Below are positions 21,537 through 32,614 of a stretch of 64,000 nt of DNA, piece after piece. Positions within the stretch are counted from its first letter, which is position 1. Every line of letters starts with the position of its first letter. The position numbers and the translations under genes are program-made. Under the pieces are notes generated by a model that saw only the letters and a list, made by a program, of their open reading frames with translations, was not told the DNA's origin and did no database searches. This stretch comes from Pomphorhynchus laevis (lineage: Eukaryota; Acanthocephala; Palaeacanthocephala; Echinorhynchida; Pomphorhynchidae), in contig WNNJ02000611.1 in the NCBI GenBank assembly GCA_012934845.2, positions 1 to 64,000 on the forward strand, read 5' to 3'.

Positions 21537-22566
21537 GTAATCCCATAACGATCAACAGCGTTACTTAGCAGTATCCAGTTTGAATCTTGCTAGTTCGTCT
21601 GGAAAAGGTAGTTTCAACAGTCATTCATCGCAACTCTTTGGTAGCGTTAGTTTTATTTCTGATCTGGGACACTTAGTTTCATTTAACAAATTATTCACCG
21701 TTCCTAGTAATCCCTTACCACAACCCACACGCTATTTATCGATTGGGTATTCTAATCTTCGTAGTTTGCCTGCTCAAATAGTGGAATTAAAGTATCACAT
21801 GCTTTCTCATTCGAATGACATTTTCTGCGTTGGTGAATCCTGGTTGCATCAATATATTGTCGATACCACTGTGAACATTCTTGGATTTCGCCTTCTACGA
21901 AACGACAGGATATCAGGTAGGCGAGGTGGCGGTATATATCGACAATGGTATCGACAATATATTGTCGATACCACTGTGAACATTCTTGGATTTCGCCTTC
22001 TACGAAACGACAGGATATCAGGTATGCTTCCGTATCGATCACTCAGCGACCAGTATGAGTTTTTGCGTCGTATATCGATCTCCGTCAGTAATTGCAGACA
22101 CTGATCAACTAAAACTTATTTTACAATCGGTATGTTCCTCCCCTTACTTTATTCTTTTGGGCGATTTTTATTTTCCATGATCTAGATGGTCAGAATATGT
22201 CTTTTCTGATGGTAGTTCCACGGAAAGGGAAATATCTGAGTTCCTAGCTGAGGAACTCATGCTGATTCAGCACGTACAAGAACCAACTTGCTTAACTTCA
22301 AGATCGGATTCGGTACTTGATCTGATGTTTTTCAGATATGTAGGAGACATAATCGAAGTTGATCATCTTTCTCCTTTAGGAAGTAGTGACCACTGCTTGC
22401 TCTCCTTGACGGCTGTCCCTTATTCCAGATTCTGTCCACCTTGCTCAAAAACTTCCAAACGTCATTGGTCGAAAGTGAGAAGAGAATGTTTTGAGAGTAT
22501 ACAACCAATTCCCGTGTACATTCATGAACACGGACAAGCTATCATTGAATATGATCACTGATTACC
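21537..22566 (+). pseudogene. CR1-H ORF2, endonuclease part
   Basis: Pieces of the APE-type endonuclease: GYSNLRSLPAQIVELKYHMLSHSNDIFCVGESWL, RISGRRGGGIY, LGDF and GSSDHCLLSL. A 70-bp internal direct duplication (21850-21919 and 21955-22024) with a palindromic junction disrupts it. The frame is then interrupted by CR1-B2 at about 22566 and resumes at 26867. Confidence 0.85.
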
Positions 22567-22678
22567 TACATTATTATTTATTACAAGACTTTGACACATA
22601 AAAGAGTCATTTTGTCTGGTCACAATATTAAGAAAAGAAAAAAAGAGAAAAAAAAAGTAGTTCAGCAATAATAAATTG

Positions 22679-25588
22679 TCACATATAGTTATATATTTCC
22701 TGCAAAGAATCTTCTCTTTTTATCCACATGCACAGCGCATTCTGGAAAGATTTGTACTGTGCCATAGACACGATCGAATTTGGCAATCGGTTCCATAGGT
22801 TTACCGCTCTGTGAGATAATCGCAAGTATCTATGACATTTCCCGTGTGATTGCACAACAACTGATAAAGAGTGTCCTCTGTGGCTCGGGCGATCATTTAG
22901 AATAACGGATTCCGATGGATAACCAGGAAAGACATGGATCATTCGCCATAACTGTAATAAATCATTGTACACATATCTCTTGTAAACTGAAGTAATATTT
23001 AGTTGGCTTAGTCTATCACAGTAGGCGATGTTCCGAAGACCAGAACATAGCTTGGAAAATCGGCGAAGAATCTTTTCTAATTGGTTTATTTCACCACGCG
23101 TAGAAGGAAAAGTCGCCGGCGAAGCATAATCAATGATTGGTCTGATCAACGCCTTATAGAATAGTGAGAACTGAGACGGTGGAAGCGAACTAAAGGTATT
23201 TTTGATCATGTAAATAATTTTTCTCGACGTGTTGCATATATTTTCAGTATTGAGGTCGGTTTTAAACGAATTCTGAACAATTATCCCAAGATATTTTGTA
23301 TACGAATTTGTGGGAATAATCTCACCGCAAACAGAATAATCATTTGGTAAATCACTACGACCAAATCTGAGGTGGACACATTTAGTAATGTTAATCATGA
23401 TTCCGGTCAGTTCGCTCCACCTATTAACCATATTTATGTCATCTTGTAAGTGTTGCATATCGGCATAGCATGTAATGACATTCCATATTTTAAGATCATC
23501 CGCGAATGCTAATTTTTTACATTTTAGAGAGCGTAGCAAACTATTCAGAAATATGACGAATAATAATGGACCCAACACCGATCCCTGAGGAACACCCATT
23601 GATAAATTTGACGGTCTAGATAGACAATTTCTAACTCGAACTCTGAAAGAACGATTATATAGGAAAGCGTGAATCCATCGAATAATAGGAATTTTAATTC
23701 CGTAATCTGCAAGAGCGTCAATCAACATATTGGGAGGAACCCTATCAAAGGCCCGAGTGAAGTCGAAATACACGACATCAACTGCATTACCCTGCGCAAC
23801 TGCATCAACCCATGCTTCGCGTGCACATAAAAGATTAGACATGCAAGAACGTCCAGGACGAAAACCATGTTGCGAATTATCTAACAAGTTCGATGATTCA
23901 AGATAGGATAGTAATCGCCGATACAATATGCGCTCTAACATCTTACATACGACACTTGTAAGGCTTATTGCTCTATAATTTTCAACATTGTGACGATCTC
24001 CTTTTTTGTGTACTGGCACTACAGTGGCGATTTTCCAATCTAACGGTAGAATTGACTTAGCTAGTGATAGTTGAAACAAATAAGCTAACGGTGAAGCAAT
24101 AAATGTTGATAATATCTTTAGTATCTGGGGATGAAATCCATCCGGACGAGGTGATGAATGTCGTAAAGAATTTAAATCACTATAAAACTCCTCTGTAGTA
24201 ACATCAAAATAACTTCGTGGATGGCTTACACGAGATTGCTGGTTAATTTCTGTGTTATTAGTTACGAGTTGAAAAGTCGACGCAAACGTATCGGCTACAT
24301 CTTGAGGCGATGTGATAAAGTTATCATTAATACGAAGAGACGAAATCGCAGGAGGAATTGTCCTATTTCTACGTATGTGAGCCCAAAATCGTTTTGGTGC
24401 ACTATGAAAATCCGCAGCTATTCTCATTTCGTAGTTAAATTTTTTGCGTTTTTTAAGCTTTTCGAAAAAGTTACGACAATTGACGTATTCCTGTCGATAA
24501 GTATTGTCCGTGCAGCTTAATTTAAACAGTCGGTTTCTTCGTATTAGTTCTGATTTAAGTTCTTTATTAAACCACGGAGGATTCACTTTTTTATTTTTAT
24601 GCACGATCTTGGTAGGAACGTATTTTTCTATTATTTCGCACATTGCTGAACGGAAAACTTTCCAACAATCTTCAACATCGTCGCTAGCGCCTACAAAGTT
24701 CATAGTCGATGCTGCTTGAAGAATTTTACACTGATCCGCACGATACCAACAATGCTTGAAGATTTTAGTTTCGACTTCGTCGATAATATTATTTGAAATC
24801 CCTGAGAAGTGAAAAAGCAATACACAATGATCACTAACTCCTATGGGTGCTTCATGCATAATGTCACGCACATCTGTTAATGATTTAGATAAAATTAAAT
24901 CCAACAAAGAACTTTGATCATTCATAATCCTAGTTGGTGCTGATACATGCTGAACAAGAAGTAGGCTATCTAACAGAAAATTCCACAAGTCATAATCTAG
25001 TTTACTAAAAGATGTTATTCCTGAATGAGGATCATCCATATTGATGCTGGAAATATTGAAGTCTCCTAAACAGAGGAACCGGTCACCCATTGCTGCCTTT
25101 GTCAAAATATATGAGAATTCCTGAGTGAGAACGAAGCTACATGGAGATCTATAACATAGTGCAATAGTAACTTTATTTCTTACATGGGATAGACTCGCCA
25201 CCATCAGTTCACAAGTACCATATGTGTCAGTATAACATTCAAAATCGTCAACACCTATACATTGATCGACATAAAGTGCAACACCGCCTCCTCGTCGTAC
25301 TTTACGATCAACCCTGATGATCGAATACCCATCCACAGCTACCATACTATCAGCAATATCATGATTTAGCCAAGTTTCGGTAACTGCGATTATTTGAGGT
25401 TTATATGTAAAGAATCTGTTCCGAAATTCGTCAATCTTCGATACTATACTACGAATATTTGTGTAAGCGACGTTAATAATTGGAGTTGAACATTTACTGG
25501 TTCCTGCGTTTATAGATAGTCCAGTAGGAAATATATCTAACGAGGATGGATCAATACCTAAGCAATTAACGGACCGATTGGATTCCAA
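22679..25588 (-). CDS. CR1-B2 ORF2: APE endonuclease-reverse transcriptase
   Basis: Open for 969 codons. Domains: APE endonuclease at about 40-260 (AYTNIRS, AVTETWL about 70, RRGGGVALYVD, GDFN about 175, GVSDHC about 254), linker with PPWFNKEL, RT at about 490-760 (VPVHKKGDRHNVENYRAISLTS, YFDFTRAFDRVPP about 607, GVPQGSVLGPLLF about 664, FADDLKIW about 695), and a C-terminal RRGHSLSV...FRLSHRAVNLWN-like block. It would nick target DNA and prime cDNA synthesis there. There is no ATG at the ORF1 junction: the frame is open from UUG at 25588, which overlaps the ORF1 end, so translation would need re-initiation, a near-cognate start or a frame change. Intactness suggests a recent insertion. Confidence 0.92.
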   Translation of the reverse strand: MESNRSVNCLGIDPSSLDIFPTGLSINAGTSKCSTPIINVAYTNIRSIVSKIDEFRNRFFTYKPQIIAVTETWLNHDIADSMVAVDGYSIIRVDRKVRRGGGVALYVDQCIGVDDFECYTDTYGTCELMVASLSHVRNKVTIALCYRSPCSFVLTQEFSYILTKAAMGDRFLCLGDFNISSINMDDPHSGITSFSKLDYDLWNFLLDSLLLVQHVSAPTRIMNDQSSLLDLILSKSLTDVRDIMHEAPIGVSDHCVLLFHFSGISNNIIDEVETKIFKHCWYRADQCKILQAASTMNFVGASDDVEDCWKVFRSAMCEIIEKYVPTKIVHKNKKVNPPWFNKELKSELIRRNRLFKLSCTDNTYRQEYVNCRNFFEKLKKRKKFNYEMRIAADFHSAPKRFWAHIRRNRTIPPAISSLRINDNFITSPQDVADTFASTFQLVTNNTEINQQSRVSHPRSYFDVTTEEFYSDLNSLRHSSPRPDGFHPQILKILSTFIASPLAYLFQLSLAKSILPLDWKIATVVPVHKKGDRHNVENYRAISLTSVVCKMLERILYRRLLSYLESSNLLDNSQHGFRPGRSCMSNLLCAREAWVDAVAQGNAVDVVYFDFTRAFDRVPPNMLIDALADYGIKIPIIRWIHAFLYNRSFRVRVRNCLSRPSNLSMGVPQGSVLGPLLFVIFLNSLLRSLKCKKLAFADDLKIWNVITCYADMQHLQDDINMVNRWSELTGIMINITKCVHLRFGRSDLPNDYSVCGEIIPTNSYTKYLGIIVQNSFKTDLNTENICNTSRKIIYMIKNTFSSLPPSQFSLFYKALIRPIIDYASPATFPSTRGEINQLEKILRRFSKLCSGLRNIAYCDRLSQLNITSVYKRYVYNDLLQLWRMIHVFPGYPSESVILNDRPSHRGHSLSVVVQSHGKCHRYLRLSHRAVNLWNRLPNSIVSMAQYKSFQNALCMWIKREDSLQEIYNYM

Positions 25589-26702
25589 CGTACAAATGGC
25601 TTTCTTCGAACCACACGAAAATTTCTTATTGTCAAGTCCTTTTCACCAGAAGCATTCCTGGTCTTTAGCTCTTCCCAAGCTTGATGTCGCATCTTACGAT
25701 CCTGAATGTTGAGATCCTTAAAGATTTTAGTAGTTTGACCTTTTAATTTATACCCTCTGCGTAAGATCTCGTTAACATTGTCGGACGATTTACATACCAC
25801 TTTCAATAAGCGTGGACGTTCTTCATTTTTCTTCCTAACCTGAACAATGATTTCACTAGAAGAGATGAGGCTATAGATTCCTCACCTGAAGTAAATATGT
25901 TTGATAATACTTCCCGAACTCTACTCACGTCATGATCAATACGTAGCTGCGGCTCCGAAGAGTTAGATTCTGGTATATTAGCAAATATTACGCACCGATC
26001 TCGGTTTTCGCCACGCATTCGCGCATTAATATCTAGCGGTTGTGCTAATGGTTCTTTATTCTGGCCGTTTCCTGTTTTATGTACGGAAAATTCTCCGACA
26101 TTTGCGACCATCACTGACTATTTAGACATTGAATTAATATCCCTGGAATGATCTTTACAGTTGAATCCACCAAGTTTGGAATCAAGTTGCAAATTTTGTT
26201 GACCAATACTGGATGAACTTCGAAAATGACGTCCTTTAATATTCTTCCATACCCGTGTAGAGTGAGTTTGTGGGGTAATATTGGATATTGGATTGATATG
26301 ATGATTGCTAGTGGAATTTTGCAATATCACATTCCCTGTTGTACGCTGATCCATTATGCAATCGCTTACTTCGAGTCTCTTGTTGTGAACATTTACAATT
26401 GACCCACTAGAATGCACAGTTGAATTTGATAAAACAGGAGTGCTGTTATTGAATGTATTTGTTAATGTATCTTTGGAATTCATGTTGCACTGGCAATGAT
26501 TTATATTTTGAATTGCTTTTCTTAAAACACTTATTTCCTCTTCTAGTGATTGAATGCGCAGGGAAGCGCAATATCCACACATAAATGACCCACTAGAATT
26601 ATCATTTGAATCAGTAGCGATTGTAATCGTCGACCAGCGTCGACAATCATCAGAGTCACACTGTACTTGATAACTTGTAGATTTAACCTTCTTGTTCTTC
26701 AT
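25558..26702 (-). pseudogene. CR1-B2 ORF1
   Basis: Likely start MKNKKVKSTSYQ at 26702, then VQCDSDDCRRW ... FMCGYC and a short coiled coil (SLEEEISVLRKAI). The C-terminal domain has DRCVIFANIPES, KSLFRLGRK, RRGYKLKGQTTKIFKDL and ends VRRKPFVRWNPIGPLIA. It lies in three frames, so at least two indels separate the parts, although ORF2 is intact. The end overlaps ORF2 by about 30 bases. Confidence 0.85.
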
Positions 26703-26866
26703 AAGAGTACGAAAACAATTGTGTATATTAATCTTGTAACTAGTATTCACTTCAGATTTTTTGTATGTTATTTATCTCAAATGTGTATATTAATCTCTCA
26801 AACTTTTTTAGGTCTATTGACATTGTAAGTAGTTAATGGGTATCAAGATAGTTTAAAAATAAATGA

Positions 26867-28797
26867 TCTGATATTCTTGCCCCTATGCGCGAAACCTCTT
26901 ATGATGCTAAGTCACCTGCATGGATAGATTCCGACATCATACAACTAATAAGTTCAAGAAATTGTTTATGGAAGCTAAAGCGTTCTGACTCTAGTTTCTC
27001 TGCCAGATATAAATATGTTCGAAATCTTTGTGCTAGAGTGAAAGCAACAAAACGATATGCATTCGAATCGTCTATCGCTAATAATGTAACACGAAATCTA
27101 AAACTATTCTGGGCTTATGTTCGTCGCAACAGAACTCTTAACAAAGAAATCAAGTATGTCCTTAATGCGGAGGGATGTATGATAACTTCTCAGAGTGGTA
27201 TTGTGGAATGCTTTGCTACATCTTTTTCGCTACCCACAAATAATTCACTTAAAGCTTCTATCACTTCGCATGGTGTAGCATTAGGGCAATCTTCGCGTTT
27301 TCTTCCAGTAACGATTAGTGAGATTGTAAGTCAGCTTGATCAGCTTGACCCATTTAGCTCTACTGGTCCTGATTACATTTCTCCGTTTCTCTTGAAGAAT
27401 TTATCTAGATATTTGGCTCCTTCCCTTCTTGCTATTTTTGAAAACAGTTTGACCAGTGAAGTCTAGAAAACTGCCATCGTAGTTCCGATCCCAAAGAAAA
27501 CCATTGCAACGGCTTGTACTGACTATAGACCAATCAGCCTGACTAGTTCTCTATGCAAAGTGCTTGAAAAGTTGATCGCCACCCGGATCAGGCATCACTT
27601 GAGGGAACTCGGAATAATGTCGTCTTCTCAACACGGTTTCCTCCCTGGTCGTTCCTGCTTAACAAACTTATTGACTTTACGCGAAATGTGAGTTGAGGCG
27701 GTCAGTCACGGTCAATCAATGTGGTATTCATTGACTTTTCAAGAGCATTCGATGGGTGCCGCATGAGAGCTTGGTGGCATTACTATTTTACTACGGCATT
27801 CCTGTAGTGTTGTGTAAGTGGATTCAAGATTTCCTACGTAATCGATTCTTTAGGGTGAGAGTTGGCACCCATCTTTCCACTCTCAGACGCGTTTACTGTG
27901 GTGTTCCGCAGGGTACCGTACTAAGACCTCTGCTGTTTATTGTGTTCTTTAACGATTTGTTGCTGCGGATTCAGAGTCCCTGTCTTGCTTTTGCTGACGA
28001 CCTCAAATTATGGTATGTAGATGATATTGATCGGCTTGGCATTTCCCTGCGGGAAGACCTTCATGAAATATACCAATGGAGTGAGGCTACTGGTATGAAG
28101 ATCAATGTTGACAAATGCGGCCACATGAAATTAGGAAGGCGTTGCGATGACCGTCGTTTTCGCCTAGGAACTTCAATTCTTAATGTCGTCAAGGAGTATA
28201 TGGATCTGGGTGTCATGGTCATAGGACATTGAAATCCCGATCAAATACAGAGTTTGCCTATAGCAAGGCTTTGCGAGCTATGTACTGCGTCAAAAATGCA
28301 TTTAATCGTATTAATCCATACGTCTCCAAACGACTTTACTGCGCTCTTGTTCGTCCGCATATAGAGTACTGCGTGCAAGCAGTTTTTTTCATACACTAAG
28401 AAAGAGTTCAATAGACTAGAGTCAATCATTCGTAAAGGTTCTCGAATGTGTATGGATGGATCATATTCATATCGTAAGCGGCTTGAATTTCTAAAGATAC
28501 CATCTTTGGGTCAGAGGGTATATTACCTAGACCTTGTTGCATTATGGTGAATGGTTAATGGGATAGATGGGTTTCCCTCGTGCTATGTTAAAGTTTGTTC
28601 TCAAACGCGTCGTGGTCACCCGTTGAAACTATTTAAGTTTCCCCAAGCTAAAGTAGTGAGTTTGGCTAGGCTCTCACATCGAGCATTAAACGCCTGGGAC
28701 ACGTTGCCAGGAGAAATAGCATGTACCAAGGACTTCTCTCAATTTAAAGTTCAACTTCGTCAGTGGATTAACAATCATGGAATTCCGGATGTATACA
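26867..28797 (+). pseudogene. CR1-H ORF2, RT part
   Basis: Continuation after CR1-B2: APMRETSYDAKSPAWIDSD linker, then a stop near 27464, RT motifs IVVPIPKKT...DYRPISLTSSLCKVLEKL, QHGFLPGRSCLTNLL, a frame change near 27750, GVPQGTVLRPLLF, FADDLKLWY, another frame change near 28230, and a C-terminus RRGHPLKLFK...LSHRALNAWD...FKVQLRQW. Multiple lesions; dead. Confidence 0.87.
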
Positions 28798-28799
28798 AT

Positions 28800-30359
28800 A
28801 TAATAATACAAATTTATTTAATGTGGCAAATGCGTACAAGCTGTACGCTTACAAGTCCACAAACAAAAATGAAAAAGTCAAGTAGATAAATTGTTTAAAT
28901 GGGATCGGATTTGTCGTTTGAAGCAGGCAAGGAAGTTGATTGGCGTATATGAATAGGCAGATGGTTCCACGATAGAGGAGCAGCCACAATGAAGGAGCGG
29001 AGTCCAAAGGAGGTAGAGTAGTTTGGGACATGTAAAAGAAGGGAATTGCAGGAACGCAAGGAACAGTAAACAGGACGAGAATTATCAAGAAAAGGAAGAT
29101 TAAGAAATGAAGGGGTATGAAAAGTTACAAGGAGGAAAGCAACGATAAGAAGACGAATTTGAACACGACAATAAATTGTAGGCAAATGGAGAGAAGCAAG
29201 ATGGTAGGATGTATGATCAAAACGAAGAAGACGGAGGAGAATTCGGAGGGCTGCGTTGACGATTCGTTGTAGAGAAGAAGAGTGGATTTAGGTGAATTGG
29301 AAAATAGACTAAGACAATAATCGAGTCTAGAAAAAAGGATAGAAGATATTAGAGTCATACAAGAAGGGAAATCGATCAATCTACGAACTTGATAGAGGTT
29401 GCGGAGTATCAAGGTAGATGAGCGTACTTTATCTCTAACGAAAGGTTAAAGTCAAAGTCGGTTGTCAAAATGGAAGCGTAGGAAAACGAGATTATCAACG
29501 ATAGGAATAATTGTAGAATTTAATGATACAGAGGGAGGTTCGAAGCCGAGGCGTTGAGGTAGGATCCACATAATTTTGGATTTATCAGGATTCAGAGAAT
29601 GGCGAAGGGAAGAAAGATGATTGGAAATTGAGACAAGACAGTCGGAAGCAGAAACACTAAGATCGTGAATACTATAAACAGGTGCATGAGCATAGATGAG
29701 AATGTCATCAGCATATTGCATAACATGGAAGTTAAATTTATGAGAAATCGAAGACAAATCACAAAGAAGAGAGAGAAAAGCATAGGGCCTAATACGGAGC
29801 CTTGTGGAAGACCGGACGGAATGAACGAAGGATGGAAGAGAGAAGAGTTAGAATATACGCGAAATGTACGGTTTGATAGATATGAAGAAAACCATGATAC
29901 AGTGGGTAAAGAGAAGCCATAATCATGACGAAGGCGATGGAGAAGAATCGAGTGATCGACGATGTCAAAAGCAGACGATAGATCAAGAGAAACTATGACA
30001 CTACATAATTTATGATCGCGCGATATGAGTAAGTCGTTATAAACTTTAAGACATGCAATTTCGGTAGAGTAATTAGAGCGAAAAGCGGCTTGGAAGGGAG
30101 GAAATAAGTTAGAGGAAAAGAGATATTTATTAACTTGCTTAAGAACGAGACGCAAGGATGTAAATTATTGAGAAGTGATACGGGGGAGGTCGAGTAAGAA
30201 GTACGTGAAGATAATAAAGAAGTTTGAGATTTATTTAGATTGGGGGAGGAATAGGAAAGAGGAGGTACGAGATGAAAAGCTTTATCGTTAGCATTGTTAG
30301 AATGAGAAAGATTAATGGAAGTTTTGTACGTAGTTGAACGAGGAGTGTGTCAGAGAGTA
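28800..30359 (-). mobile_element. LINE family A fragment with internal deletion
   Basis: Minus strand. From the 3' end (ATAATAATACAAATTTATTTAATG at 28801) the RT is followed back to KQVN near 30145. Sequence then jumps to the ORF1 linker and 5' part (30158-30359, matching 11211-11400), so about 3 kb is missing. It interrupts the 3' UTR of CR1-H. RT frames (MQYADDILIYAH, GLPQGSVLGPMLF) are broken by small indels. Confidence 0.9.
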
Positions 30360-30455
30360 ACCGCTATTTACTTTTTTTCTTTTCTTTTTTCATAATTTCC
30401 TATGTGATCAGTTGAAACAGCCATTTGGCTATAACTTGTATTACTAATAATAATC

Positions 30456-30569
30456 AGCACAACCTGCAATCAATCAATTATTAATATGATAATCTCGATT
30501 ATAGAATACAAAACAAGGTAACAAAGAAATCATATTTTGCCTTAGGCTCCATTTCTTCTATCAAATATA
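30456..30569. other. Unassigned spacer
   Basis: AT-rich sequence between the CR1-H tail and a family A 3' fragment. No frame or repeat match seen. Confidence 0.4.
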
Positions 30570-30805
30570 AAACCTCCACCTCTACCTCCTTTGGACTCCG
30601 CTTCTTCATGGTGGCTGCTTCTCTATCGTGGAATCATCTGCCCATTCATATCCGCCAATCAATTTCCATGCCATGCTTCAAACGCCAAATCCGATCCCAT
30701 TTAAACAATATATCCGCTTGACATTTTCAATTGTTTGTTAGTGGACTTGTAAGCGTGCAGCTGGCACGCATTTACCACTTTAAATAAATTCGTATTATTA
30801 AGTAT
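30570..30805 (+). mobile_element. LINE family A 3'-end fragment
   Basis: The last about 235 bp of a family A-like LINE on the plus strand (LDSASSWWLLLYRGIICPFI-equivalent and NHLPIHIRQSISMPCFKRQIRSHLNN), ending TTAAATAAATTCGTATTATTA. Severely 5'-truncated. Confidence 0.85.
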
Positions 30806-31113
30806 AATGGCGAAGTCAGCTGCAATCATGAATTAATATACAAGCTCTGAAATAATGTTAAATGTTTTGTTAATATTTATTAAATCTTATCCAAGTATTT
30901 CAAAATGTAATTTAATTAAAAGTTGTAAAATTAAACAACAATAACCAACATTCAAATTGAAATGTCTAACATTAGTTGTTGGTATGCACTTCAAAGAGAG
31001 GAACTGAGATTTAATAAAATTGTTAAGCTAACACTGTTCATTAGGAATGACATAAAATATTGTTTGCATTGGATGTATTAAACTGTTAATTTTATTTGCT
31101 CTAAATATTTTAG
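30806..31113 (+). promoter_or_regulatory. Upstream region of eIF3h copy 2
   Basis: 30850-31113 is nearly identical to the proximal 264 bp upstream of the other eIF3h copies, including the TATTTTAG|ATG context. 30806-30849 is unassigned. Confidence 0.6.
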
Positions 31114-31740
31114 ATGTCCTCTGGATTGAGAGATCTTAAATCCAAGCAGCTTTCATCCGAGAGTTCATCATCTGTCTTAGATACACACGATTTTAAATTC
31201 GACACTGTCGAAATAGATGCCGTTGTTATTATGAAAATTATCAAACATACAAACGATGAAAAGGAAGAGGCAGCAATGGGCAGCTTGGTTGGACTCATCA
31301 ACAATCATACCTTGGAAGTGACGAATTGCTTTGCCCTTCCACTTTCCCAACATGCAAAGCCCGTAATTGGTCTTAGCCAACAACAAAATCAGCAGCTAGT
31401 TTCCGGTCAATCAGCAAAATTCGAAGTCGACATGGAGCAATATCAATCGACAATGATTAGCTTTTTCCGTGAAGCAAAGCTGGACTACATGCAAGTAGGT
31501 TTCTATCAGAGTGTAACGAGTGATAACATGCCAAGTGCTGAATACTTGACTGCCATGTACGATTATCACAGCAGAGAAAATGCCGATATTGCTGTATTCT
31601 ACGATCCATGGAAATTCAATAACGGTTTTATTCATCTGAAAGCTTTTCGACTTACGAGAAAGGTGAGGGACGCTGGTCATCTATACGAAATGACTCATGA
31701 AAAAAATAGCTTCATTGAATTTAATTTTTAGTAACTTGTT
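31114..31740 (+). pseudogene. EIF3H: eIF3 subunit h, truncated copy 2
   Basis: About 195 codons match the intact copies, covering the whole MPN domain (VEIDAVVIMKIIKH to FYDPWKFNNGFIHLKAFRLTRK). An extra A in the run at about 31705 shifts the frame near EMTHEKN, and similarity ends at about 31740 in a perfect hairpin junction to LINE sequence. The C-terminal helical half that docks on the eIF3 core is missing. Confidence 0.93.
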
Positions 31741-31756
31741 CTAAGTTACTAAAAAT

Positions 31757-32345
31757 AAAGGCGAGGGAATGATGGGAAGGCAGTGATAGCGAGGTAGTAC
31801 AAGTGTCATCTAAGAAAGTGAACTTGATGAACGATGATGAGCCGACAGCGATGAGACGAAAAGTTACGAAAAGGCGGAGTTGTATGCCGATGTGGATTGT
31901 GGGCCAGGAGAGTTGGGCAATATATGATGATGAGTTGTCAAAGCGACGGAGACGTAGGAGCACTTGAACGCGGAGTGCTCCTACGTATGGTGCGTTGTAG
32001 TGGTAGAATGATGGATTTTGGAGAATTGTAGAAAAGGCTGAGGCAGTAATCGATTTAAGGGAAAAGAAGCAATGAAGGAAGATACATACAGGAACTGAAG
32101 TCGATAAGGGAGCGTATACGGCGGATGCCACATAGAAATAAGTTTGACGAGCGGACCTTGTCACGGACGAATGGTTTAAAGAAAAGGTGATCATGACATG
32201 GAATCTTAAGAAAGTGAGATTGTGGACTATGGGTATGATTGATGAGGCAAAATATACAGGGGAGATATGTTAGGTTGAAGGGGGATGATCCACTTTATTT
32301 TGGACTTGTCTAGGTTCAGAACAAGACGAAGATGTGAGAGAAGTT
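31757..32345 (-). mobile_element. LINE family A2 fragment (RT thumb and C-terminus)
   Basis: Minus-strand frame with KPFVRDKVRS-like, RLRRFDNSSSYIAQLSWPTIHIGIQLRL and SLVLNLDKSKIKWI pieces, matching the family A ORF2 between the RT palm and C-terminus but clearly diverged. Broken frames. Confidence 0.75.
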
Positions 32346-32449
32346 TGTAGATTGAAGAAACATTTTTTATATAAAAAATGTTAATATTAATTAATGGGTT
32401 ACACATTACACGTAAAGAAGTTTGAGAGATAAAATCACATACATCCCAG
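32346..32449. other. Junction sequence with small hairpin
   Basis: Contains ACATTTTTTATATAAAAAATGT (32360-32381), a perfect inverted repeat, between two A2 LINE pieces of opposite orientation. Nothing coding. Confidence 0.5.
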
Positions 32450-32514
32450 ATCAATCCAGTTCAATCCAGAGAACAAAAAATTAAAAAAGCTTGAACATAC
32501 ATTTGATATCTAAT

Positions 32515-32600
32515 ATACATAAAATAAATAACATACAATCAATCCAGTTCCAGATCAATCCAGTTTCAGATCAATCCAGTTCCGCTCGCTCCGCTTGCAG
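32515..32600 (+). repeat. A2 5' UTR short repeats and GC-rich motif
   Basis: Three to four tandem copies of an approximately 16-bp unit (AGATCAATCCAGTTYC), then CCGCTCGCTCCGCTTGCAG (32581-32599) just before the ORF1 ATG at 32615. The GC-rich motif matches the one in family A at the same place. Confidence 0.8.
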
Positions 32601-32614
32601 AATTTTTAGAGTTT

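Larger units (their letters stand above)
22567..26866 (-). mobile_element. CR1-like LINE B2, near full length
   Basis: Minus-strand CR1-like element, about 4.3 kb: 5' UTR (26866-26703), ORF1, ORF2 and a short 3' UTR with an AATAAATAATAAT-type tail near 22573. It lies inside the endonuclease-RT linker of CR1-H. Short TGAT-type flanking repeats suggest target-site duplication but are too short to be certain. ORF2 is completely open, the best-preserved CR1-like ORF2 in the window. Confidence 0.92.
20205..30455 (+). mobile_element. CR1-like LINE H, split by two later insertions
   Basis: Plus-strand element in three pieces: 20205-22566 (5' UTR, ORF1, endonuclease), 26867-28797 (RT to C-terminus) and 30360-30455 (3' UTR with the GTGATC...CAGCCATTTGGCTATAAC end and ATT-type tail also seen in CR1-B1). 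The gaps are filled by minus-strand CR1-B2 (22567-26866) and a family A fragment (28800-30359). The 5' UTR has two copies of a TTAACTAC-TTACAAT motif (about 20238 and 20341) and a CTCGCTCCGCTC motif (20268). Both ORFs are broken. Confidence 0.88.
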
